Shown piece by piece: positions 1 to 5,179 of a DNA stretch of 9,859 nucleotides. Below the pieces are notes generated by a model that was not told the DNA's origin, ran no database searches, and saw only the letters and a list, made by a program, of their open reading frames with translations. This DNA comes from Rhodospirillales bacterium. GTDB taxonomy: Bacteria; Pseudomonadota; Alphaproteobacteria; Acetobacterales; Acetobacteraceae. How positions within the stretch are numbered: the stretch's first letter is position 1; each line of letters starts with the position of its first letter. The position numbers and the translations under genes were made by a program. Location: NCBI GenBank assembly GCA_025352915.1, contig JANXSA010000528.1:1-9859 (forward strand). Reading direction: 5' to 3'.

Positions 1-34
1 GTAACCTCGCTGTAAGCATTGTGAGCTAGGTTAC
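1..34. repeat. Inverted repeat at the left edge, upstream of the pilin gene
   Basis: The arms GTAACCTCGC (1-10) and GCTAGGTTAC (25-34) are complementary at 9 of 10 positions around a 14-base spacer. The dyad may continue past the window edge. No T-run follows, so it does not look like an intrinsic terminator for plus-strand transcription. It lies about 70 bases upstream of the pilin start, so an operator or a 5'-leader hairpin is possible. Its function is unknown. Confidence 0.4.
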
Positions 35-90
35 ACCCCTCAACGCCCGACACCGCCCCGATATCCACTGGGCGAACAGGGCTGAGGGGC

Positions 91-95
91 AGGAG
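91..95 (+). promoter_or_regulatory. Ribosome binding site of the Flp pilin gene
   Basis: AGGAG at 91-95 lies 8 bases before the ATG at 104. This strong Shine-Dalgarno match is a main reason to accept the very short reading frame that follows. Confidence 0.75.
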
Positions 96-103
96 ATCCC
101 GCC

Positions 104-268
104 ATGACCGCCATCGTGACGACCCTGCGCGCCACCGTCGCGGACCGTCGAGCCGGAACCGCCACCGAATACGCCCTCATGGCGGGCATCCTGGCCGTGA
201 GCCTCGCCCCGGCCTTCGCCGGCCTGCTCGGCAAGCTGAACATCACTTTCAGCGGACTGAACTTCTAG
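104..268 (+). CDS. Flp/Fap-type class IVb pilin, 54 aa
   Basis: This small gene encodes a type IVb (Flp/Fap) prepilin, the subunit of Tad pili used for surface attachment. The 54-residue product has a short charged leader ending in DRRAG (residues 14-18), then the family signature [10 protein letters not shown] (19-28) with Glu22-Tyr23, and a single hydrophobic helix (about 24-42) that would form the pilus core and membrane anchor. An AGGAG ribosome binding site sits 8 bases before the ATG. Aligned on the conserved Glu at +5 of the mature pilin, the residue before the cleavage point is Ala17 and not the usual Gly; cleavage after Gly18 would put Glu at +4. No tad/cpa assembly or prepilin peptidase gene is visible, but the gene is near the left edge and others could lie beyond it. 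It is the only plus-strand gene, and its stop shares a CTAG with the stop of the convergent glycerol kinase gene. Confidence 0.85.
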   Translation: MTAIVTTLRATVADRRAGTATEYALMAGILAVSLAPAFAGLLGKLNITFSGLNF

Positions 269-1779
269 CCGTATGGTCCGTTGCTGAGCGTGCGCCGCAC
301 CGCGTCCTGCCATCCCGCATACTTCGCCGCCCGCACTGCCGCAGGCATCGCCGGCGAAAACCTGCGTTGCAGCGCCCAACCGCGCGCGAATTCCGCAGGC
401 TCCGGGCACACCCCGGCGGCCAACCCCGCCAGGTAGCCGGCCCCCAGCGCGGTGGTCTCCAGCACCACCGGCCGGTCCACCGGGGCGTCCAGCATGTCGG
501 CCAGGAACTGCATCGTCCAATCCGACGCCACCATCCCGCCATCCACCCGCAGCACCGTGTCCGCCGAACCCTGCCAATCCCCTCCCTGCCAGTCCCCCCG
601 CATCGCCTCGATCAGGTCGCGCGTCTGGTACGCCACACTCTCCAGCGCCGCGCGCGCGAACTCGGCCGGCCCGGAATTACGCACCAGCCCGAACATCGCC
701 CCGCGCGCCTCGGCGTCCCACCACGGTGCCCCCAGCCCGGTGAACGCCGGCACCAGATAACCCTGCTGGGCCGGGTCCGCGGCCGCCGCCAACCCCCCCG
801 CTTCCGCCGCCGCACCGATCACCCCAAGCCCGTCGCGCAGCCACTGCACCGCCGCCCCGGCCACGAAGATCGCTCCCTCCAGCGCGTAGGTCCGCCGGCC
901 ATCCAACTGCGCCGCCACCGTCGTCAGCATCCGCTTGCCGGACACCACCGGCGTATCCCCGGTATGCAGCAACAGGAAGCACCCGGTGCCATAGGTCGAC
1001 TTGGCCATCCCCGGTTCAAAACACGCCTGCCCGATCATCGCCGCCTGCTGGTCCCCGGCAATCCCGGCAATCGGGATCGATCCGCCCAACATCCCGGTCG
1101 TCCCGAACACCCCGGCACAGTCGCACACCTCCGGCAGCATCGCGGCCGGCACCCCAAACAGCGCCAGCATCGCCGGGTCCCAGGCGCCGGCACGGATGTC
1201 GTACAGCATCGTCCGGCTGGCGTTGGTGGCATCCGTCCGGTGCACCCGCCCCTCGGTCAGCCGCCACAACAGCCAGGTATCGACAGTCCCGAACGCCAGC
1301 CGCCCGGCCTCGGCATCCGCCCGCGCGCCCGGCACATTATCCAGGATCCAGGCGATCTTGGTGGCGCTGAAATAAGGGTCCAGCAACAGCCCGGTGCTGG
1401 CCGACACCGCCGCCTCATGCCCCGCCGCGCGCAGGCTGGCACACATCGGCGCCGTCCGCCGGTCCTGCCAGACGATCGCCCGATGCACCGGCCGCGCGGT
1501 CACGCGGTCCCACACCAGCGTCGTCTCGCGCTGGTTGGTGATCCCGATCCCGGCCACATCGGCGGGCGTCGCCCCTGCCATCGCCATCGCCTCGCGCAGC
1601 ACCGCCAGCGAATCGGCAAACAAATCCTCCGGCTCGTGCTCGACCCAGCCGCTATCCGGAAAATGCTGCGCCAGCTCCCGCCGTGCCGTCGCCACCGGCG
1701 CCAGGCTCGGCGCGCGAAAGGCAATGCACCGCGTCGAAGTGGTGCCCTGGTCGAGGGCGAGGATCACGTCCTTGGACAT
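265..1779 (-). CDS. glpK: Glycerol kinase GlpK, 504 aa
   Basis: The product phosphorylates glycerol with ATP to sn-glycerol 3-phosphate in the cytoplasm. It is a full-length FGGY-family kinase (504 residues, usual size about 500). Visible motifs are the N-terminal phosphate loop [11 protein letters not shown] (residues 7-17), ITNQRETT (80-87), WQDRRT (104-109), [11 protein letters not shown] (164-174), IAGDQQAA with the catalytic Asp at 243, the C-terminal LRVDGGM and [11 protein letters not shown]. The start at 1779 gives [17 protein letters not shown] lies 5 bases upstream, while an in-frame ATG at 1791 has no ribosome binding site. In the loop before IAGDQQ, where the E. coli enzyme has GGTR for fructose 1,6-bisphosphate, this protein has LGGS, so classical FBP inhibition is doubtful. 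Residues before LRVDGG contain a duplicated GDWQG. No glpF, glpD or glpR lies nearby. The stop codon overlaps the convergent pilin stop. Confidence 0.97.
   Translation of the reverse strand: MSKDVILALDQGTTSTRCIAFRAPSLAPVATARRELAQHFPDSGWVEHEPEDLFADSLAVLREAMAMAGATPADVAGIGITNQRETTLVWDRVTARPVHRAIVWQDRRTAPMCASLRAAGHEAAVSASTGLLLDPYFSATKIAWILDNVPGARADAEAGRLAFGTVDTWLLWRLTEGRVHRTDATNASRTMLYDIRAGAWDPAMLALFGVPAAMLPEVCDCAGVFGTTGMLGGSIPIAGIAGDQQAAMIGQACFEPGMAKSTYGTGCFLLLHTGDTPVVSGKRMLTTVAAQLDGRRTYALEGAIFVAGAAVQWLRDGLGVIGAAAEAGGLAAAADPAQQGYLVPAFTGLGAPWWDAEARGAMFGLVRNSGPAEFARAALESVAYQTRDLIEAMRGDWQGGDWQGSADTVLRVDGGMVASDWTMQFLADMLDAPVDRPVVLETTALGAGYLAGLAAGVCPEPAEFARGWALQRRFSPAMPAAVRAAKYAGWQDAVRRTLSNGPYG
569..598 (-). 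repeat. 15-bp tandem duplication inside glpK
   Basis: Units 569-583 and 584-598 match at 13 of 15 positions. The repeat is in frame and encodes GDWQG twice, in the stretch between the helix ending DLIEAMR and the conserved LRVDGGM motif of the FGGY C-terminal domain. Confidence 0.75.
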
Positions 1780-1784
1780 CGTTT

Positions 1785-1789
1785 TCCCC
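1785..1789 (-). promoter_or_regulatory. Ribosome binding site that decides the glpK start
   Basis: Read on the minus strand, GGGGA lies 5 bases before the ATG at 1779. The alternative ATG at 1791 has no purine-rich motif at a usable distance. Confidence 0.5.
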
Positions 1790-1807
1790 ATCGCAAGCAA
1801 GGAAGGT

Positions 1808-1896
1808 CTTCTTTTTGTGAACAAAAAGAAGCAAAAAAACTTTATCCATAAGACAAGCGGATAAAAGTTTTTTGGTTCTTTTTTTCAAAAAAGAAC
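1808..1896. repeat. 89-bp AT-rich element of three abutting hairpins, itself one large inverted repeat
   Basis: Three dyads tile this stretch without a gap. Dyad 1 (1808-1831) has perfect 11-base arms CTTCTTTTTGT and ACAAAAAGAAG around GA. Dyad 2 (1832-1874) pairs 16-base arms, with one bulged A on each side, around an 11-base loop. Dyad 3 (1875-1896) has perfect 10-base arms GTTCTTTTTT and AAAAAAGAAC around TC. In addition, the left half (1808-1847) closely resembles the reverse complement of the right half (1859-1896), so the whole could form one long cruciform. It is mostly A and T within GC-rich flanks. It lies between two co-oriented genes and overlaps the 3' end of the upstream one. From memory, similar runs recur between genes in Acetobacteraceae, suggesting a dispersed palindromic repeat or bidirectional terminator. 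I could not check this. Confidence 0.85.
1832..1874 (-). terminator. Candidate intrinsic terminator for the CoxL-like gene (bidirectional in form)
   Basis: In the minus-strand transcript, an arm ending in CTTTTATCC pairs with GGATAAAG across an 11-base loop, and the stem runs into seven T's (complement of 1833-1839). The plus strand shows the mirror arrangement with six T's, so it could stop transcription either way. The stem is AT-rich apart from the CC/GG pair next to the loop, weaker than a textbook terminator, although the flanking hairpins could add to it. Confidence 0.45.
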
Positions 1897-4296
1897 ATGC
1901 TTCCCTGTCCCTTGGATCGCCGCCCAGACCCGCTCCGGCGTCGCCGGCATGTCGATATGGGTCACCCCGTATTCACCCAGCGCATCCACCAGCGCGTTCA
2001 TCACCGACGGCAGCGCGCCCGCGCACCCGGCCTCGCCGCATCCCTTGGCGCCCAGCCCGTTGGTCCTGGCCGGCACCGGATGGCTGACGAAGCCGAAGCT
2101 CGGCACATCGGCGGCATGCGGGATCGCGTAGTCCATATACGACCCGCTCAGCAGTTGCCCGTCCTCGCTATAGACCATCGCCTCGCCCAGCGCCTGGCCA
2201 ATCCCCTGCACGATCCCGCCATGCGCCTGCCCCTCCACCATCAGCGGATTGAGCAAGGTGCCGAAATCATTGACCGTGCTGTATTTCACCACCTCGGCCA
2301 CCCCGGTCTCGGGATCGACCTCGACCTCGGCGATGTGACACCCGTTCGGAAACGCGCTCGGCACGCCCGGCACCACCATGGCCACATCCAGCGTCCGCGG
2401 CACATCCTCCGGCAGCGTCAGCCCGCCGCGCAGCTTCGCCGCCAACTCCATGATCCCGATCCCGCGATCCGTCCCGGCGATCGAGAACCGACCGCGGGAA
2501 AACGCAACATCGACCGCCGCCGCCTCCAGCACATGCGCCGCGATCTTCGTCCCCTTGGCGATCACTTCGTCGGAACTGACCGAAATCGCGTTGCTGCCGT
2601 TCATCGCCGAGCGCGACCCGCCAGTCCCGCCACCCGCCAGCATCTCGTCCGAATCCCCCTGCACCAGCCGCACCCGGTCGAACGGCACCCCGAGCTTGTC
2701 CACCAGAACCTGCGCAAACGGCGTCCAGTGCCCCTGGCCATAATCCAGCGTCCCGGAAATGATCGTCACCGTCCCGTCCGCCTCGAAGCGAATGCCGCCC
2801 ATTTCGTTGTTCGCCGGCGCGGTCACCTCCAGATACTGCCCGATCCCCCGCCCGCGCAGCTTCCCGCGCGCCCGGCTCTCCGCCCGCCGGACAGCAAACC
2901 CGTCCCAATCCGCCGCCGCCAGCGCCCGGTCCAGTACCGCCGGAAAATCCCCGCTGTCATACTCCATCGTCGACGGCGCCTTGTACGGCATCATCCCCGG
3001 CAGGATATGGTTGCGCCGCCGCATCTCAATGGCGTCAAGCCCCATCTCGCGCGCCGCCGTCTCGATCAACCGCTCCATGTAGTAGTTCGCTTCCGGCCGC
3101 CCCGCCCCGCGATAGGCCCCCACCGGCGTGGTATTCGTCACCACGCATTTCACCGACACCGACAGCGCCGGCGTCCGATACACCCCGATGATGTTCTTCA
3201 CGATATTCATCGTCGGCGGCTGCGTCGTCGAATTGGACAGCACCGCGCCGAGATTCCCATACCCCGTCACCCGCAGCGCCAGGAAATTCCCCGCCGCATC
3301 CAGCGCCAGTTCCTGCACATGCTCATGCCCCCGCCCATGGCTATCCGACAAGAACGAGTCCGACCGCTCATCGGTCCACTTCACCGCCCGCCCCAACAGC
3401 TTCGCCGCATACAGCGCACAGATATATTCCGGATAGACCTGCGACTTCATCCCGAACGACCCGCCGACATTGCCGGTCAAAATCCGAATTTGCTCGGCCG
3501 CCACCCCCAGCACGTTTCGAAGATTGTTCCGCAGCCCGAACACCCCCTGGCACCCGACCCGCAGCACATACCGCCCCCCCCCGCTTGCACTGGGCTCGGC
3601 GTCAAACTCCGCCAGCGCCGACCGCGGCTCCATCGCGCAAACCACAATCCGCGAATTGGCAATCTTCATCCGCGTCACATGTGCCGCCCGCGCAAACGCC
3701 GCCTCCACCGCCGCATGGTCGCCAAACTTGAAGTCCAGAATCACATTGCCTGGCGCCTCGTCATACAAAACCGGCGCCCCCGCCGCCGCCGCCGCCATCG
3801 CCGTGGTCACCGCCGGCAACATCTCGATATCGGCAAACACCGCCTCCGCCGCGTCCTTGGCCTGCTGCGCCGTCTCCGCCACCACGAACGCCACGGGCTC
3901 CCCGGCATACCGCACCCGCCCCGTCGCCAGCGCCATCTGCACCGGCTTGGGGATCGGCCGGTCATCGAAATTCTTGCCGATGACATTGGCGTTCATCGGC
4001 CTGATCCCCGCCGCCACCAAATCCTGCGCCAGCACCACCGCCAGCACCCCCGGCATCCCCGCCGCCGCCGCCGTCTCAACCGCCCGCAGCACCCCATGCG
4101 CCACCCGGCTGCGCACCACCACGCCATAGACCTGGCCCGGCAAGTTCATGTCGTCGGTATACCGCCCCTCGCCGCGCAACAGCACCGGGTCCTCCAGCCG
4201 CGACACCGGTTGGCCCACGGCGTAGCGCCCCAAACCTGGTGCATTCGGCTCCAGCATATCGGGGACGAGGCGGGAGGGGGGGACAGCGACGTTCAT
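1885..4296 (-). CDS. Orphan molybdopterin-binding subunit, xanthine dehydrogenase / form II CoxL family, 803 aa
   Basis: This is the large, molybdenum-cofactor-binding subunit of a xanthine oxidase family hydroxylase. Visible in order: the GRYAVGQPVSRLEDP entry motif (residues 24-37), the first domain with GRYTDD (44-49), GNVGGSFGMKSQ (275-286), the active-site loop AYRGAGRPE (394-402), QGDSDEMLAGGGTGGSRS (546-563), and the catalytic Glu755 in GCGEAGC. The loop reads AYRGAGR, the form II pattern, and not the AYRCSFR of genuine CO dehydrogenases, so the substrate is not predicted to be CO and remains unknown (an aldehyde or heterocycle are possibilities). Size, 803 residues, is normal. The start at 4296 is backed by AGGAG 8 bases upstream; an in-frame extension to 4347 lacks support. 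The FAD and 2Fe-2S subunits that normally accompany it are absent from the window. Its last four residues (HVLF) and stop fall in the palindromic element. Confidence 0.92.
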   Translation of the reverse strand: MNVAVPPSRLVPDMLEPNAPGLGRYAVGQPVSRLEDPVLLRGEGRYTDDMNLPGQVYGVVVRSRVAHGVLRAVETAAAAGMPGVLAVVLAQDLVAAGIRPMNANVIGKNFDDRPIPKPVQMALATGRVRYAGEPVAFVVAETAQQAKDAAEAVFADIEMLPAVTTAMAAAAAGAPVLYDEAPGNVILDFKFGDHAAVEAAFARAAHVTRMKIANSRIVVCAMEPRSALAEFDAEPSASGGGRYVLRVGCQGVFGLRNNLRNVLGVAAEQIRILTGNVGGSFGMKSQVYPEYICALYAAKLLGRAVKWTDERSDSFLSDSHGRGHEHVQELALDAAGNFLALRVTGYGNLGAVLSNSTTQPPTMNIVKNIIGVYRTPALSVSVKCVVTNTTPVGAYRGAGRPEANYYMERLIETAAREMGLDAIEMRRRNHILPGMMPYKAPSTMEYDSGDFPAVLDRALAAADWDGFAVRRAESRARGKLRGRGIGQYLEVTAPANNEMGGIRFEADGTVTIISGTLDYGQGHWTPFAQVLVDKLGVPFDRVRLVQGDSDEMLAGGGTGGSRSAMNGSNAISVSSDEVIAKGTKIAAHVLEAAAVDVAFSRGRFSIAGTDRGIGIMELAAKLRGGLTLPEDVPRTLDVAMVVPGVPSAFPNGCHIAEVEVDPETGVAEVVKYSTVNDFGTLLNPLMVEGQAHGGIVQGIGQALGEAMVYSEDGQLLSGSYMDYAIPHAADVPSFGFVSHPVPARTNGLGAKGCGEAGCAGALPSVMNALVDALGEYGVTHIDMPATPERVWAAIQGTGKHVLF

Positions 4297-4304
4297 GCGA
4301 CAGG

Positions 4305-4309
4305 CTCCT
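4305..4309 (-). promoter_or_regulatory. Ribosome binding site that decides the CoxL-like start
   Basis: AGGAG on the minus strand lies 8 bases before the ATG at 4296. It makes this start clearly preferable to the upstream in-frame codon at 4347. Confidence 0.7.
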
Positions 4310-4312
4310 GGG

Positions 4313-4341
4313 GCACGGTCAGAGCCCCAAGGTGGCCGTGC
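4313..4341 (-). other. Possible leader hairpin upstream of the CoxL-like gene
   Basis: GCACGG (4313-4318) and CCGTGC (4336-4341) are complementary; the stem can be extended by two pairs, one of them G-U, around a 13-base loop. It lies immediately before the ribosome binding site in the 151-base gap between genes. No known riboswitch consensus is recognisable. Hairpins of this size arise easily by chance in GC-rich DNA. Confidence 0.25.
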
Positions 4342-4447
4342 TTCCATGGATGCGCAACCTTCCCCAAGGGCAATGCGCCTCCGTCAGCCCGCGCGCCCGT
4401 CCGTTGCTCGGGTAAAGCACCTGGCCGCGGCGCGCGGCGGACCGGCA

Positions 4448-5020
4448 TCAACGCGGCTGGGAAATCTCCACGACCTTGCCGTCGCGCAACCGGTAATGGA
4501 AGGCCGCCGAGGTGGGCCTGGACCACAAATCCTTGTCCTTCAACTCGCGCTGGAATGTCGGGACCGCGACGGTGACCACCGCGGCGTAGGCGCCATCACC
4601 CAGCAGCGCGCTGTTCGCCGAGTAGTGCAGCCCGCTGCTGCCCCACATCGGCGGCAGCGCCAGTGTCATGGTCCGGCCGTTGTCACGATTGGTGGCGGTG
4701 AAGACCACCTCGGCATAGGGAATTCGGGTCTTGGAGCGCGGGTCCGTCAGCTTGAACTCGACGTGAAAGCGTTCGTCGGCAGCGGGCTGGTGCGCGCCCC
4801 AGGTGGGCGGACTCCCCATCTGCATCCACATCGCCTCGGACCCCTCGATCTCGAGCTGGAAGCCCATCCCGCCGGTCGTCGCCTTGCCGATCAGCACGGC
4901 GCCTTTCCCCGGGTCCGCGGCTTGCTGAAGCTGCTTCATCCTGGGTTCGGGTGTCTGGGCGCCGGCCGCAACGCTCGCCAGTGCCAGTCCAGCAAATAGA
5001 ACGCAGAAGATCGGCTTCAT
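4448..5020 (-). CDS. Secreted P19/Tp34-like (iron transport domain) protein, 190 aa
   Basis: The product is predicted to be periplasmic. It has a signal peptide (residues 1-21, MKPIF then a hydrophobic core, ending AGA before Gln22) with no lipobox cysteine. The mature part resembles the P19/Tp34 family, periplasmic metal-binding beta-sandwich proteins linked to iron uptake: FHVEFKLTDP (85-94), IPYAEVVFTATNRDNG (100-115), the family-like MWGSSGLHYSAN (125-136), and a closing W-x-x-PTSAAFHYRL strand (166-178). The His of HYSAN (132) matches a P19 metal ligand, but the nearby Asp of the usual SDGPHY motif is Ser here, and the His-rich loop after GxY is replaced by VPTFQREL, so metal binding may be changed or lost. 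The start at 5020 has GGGAG 6 bases upstream; extension to 5131 would bury the signal peptide. No FTR1-type permease lies next to it. The family call is from recalled motifs. Confidence 0.72.
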   Translation of the reverse strand: MKPIFCVLFAGLALASVAAGAQTPEPRMKQLQQAADPGKGAVLIGKATTGGMGFQLEIEGSEAMWMQMGSPPTWGAHQPAADERFHVEFKLTDPRSKTRIPYAEVVFTATNRDNGRTMTLALPPMWGSSGLHYSANSALLGDGAYAAVVTVAVPTFQRELKDKDLWSRPTSAAFHYRLRDGKVVEISQPR

Positions 5021-5026
5021 CGGAGA

Positions 5027-5031
5027 CTCCC
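5027..5031 (-). promoter_or_regulatory. Ribosome binding site that decides the P19-like start
   Basis: GGGAG on the minus strand lies 6 bases before the ATG at 5020. It places the start directly at the signal peptide and argues against the longer frame beginning at 5131. Confidence 0.6.
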
Positions 5032-5124
5032 ATTTTGTTGCCACCGTCAGGTCGCACGGATCAGCCGCTCGCCCCACTCCGGCATTCTCTTGTGGTCGCT
5101 CCATATGGTCATGCGCGCCGAACA

Positions 5125-5137
5125 GGATCATTGATCC
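5125..5137. repeat. Short perfect palindrome upstream of the P19-like gene
   Basis: GGATCA (5125-5130) and TGATCC (5132-5137) flank a single T, giving a 13-base dyad in the 159-base gap between the GT39-like gene and the P19-like gene. It is about 105 bases upstream of the P19-like start. An operator is possible, but no regulator's consensus is recognised. Confidence 0.3.
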
Positions 5138-5159
5138 AGCGCAATCGAACAGCCAGAAA

Positions 5160-5176
5160 CCGCCCGTAACGAGCGG
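5160..5176 (-). terminator. Weak terminator candidate after the GT39-like gene
   Basis: On the minus strand, three bases past the TGA stop, CCGCTCG and CGGGCGG form a 7-pair stem (one G-U) with loop TTA, followed by GTTTC. The stem is GC-rich, but the T-run is only three bases, so termination would be weak or factor-assisted. Confidence 0.35.
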
Positions 5177-5179
5177 CGC

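Noticed and set aside
26..577. A 183-codon minus-strand open frame across the pilin gene and the end of glpK
   Set aside because: Gly/Arg-rich composition, overlaps two supported genes, and has no ribosome binding site or motif.
1780..1824. Longer glpK start reaching into the palindromic element
   Set aside because: The extra residues ([10 protein letters not shown]) come from the element's flank, do not belong to the family, and have no ribosome binding site.
1808..1831. GlpR or CRP operator controlling glpK
   Set aside because: The dyad is perfect but does not match an operator consensus I know, and it is part of a larger repeated structure; kept only as an alternative explanation.
367..1851. 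A 494-codon plus-strand open frame opposite glpK
   Set aside because: Low-complexity Arg/His/Pro translation, while the other strand encodes an unmistakable glycerol kinase.
1885..4296. Aerobic carbon monoxide dehydrogenase (CoxL form I)
   Set aside because: The active-site loop is AYRGAGR, not AYRCSFR, and no coxS or coxM is adjacent; only the broader family call is supported.
4297..4347. N-terminal extension of the CoxL-like protein to 4347
   Set aside because: AGGAG sits within this stretch at the right distance for the start at 4296, and the extra residues look like translated leader.
1897..4575. An 892-codon open frame on the plus strand opposite the CoxL-like gene
   Set aside because: Its translation is almost entirely Arg, His, Pro and Gln without any domain or hydrophobic pattern, as expected from the antisense of a GC-rich gene; the minus-strand frame has clear family motifs.
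5021..5131. N-terminal extension of the P19-like protein to 5131
   Set aside because: It would place 37 polar residues before a clear signal peptide; the start at 5020 has its own ribosome binding site.
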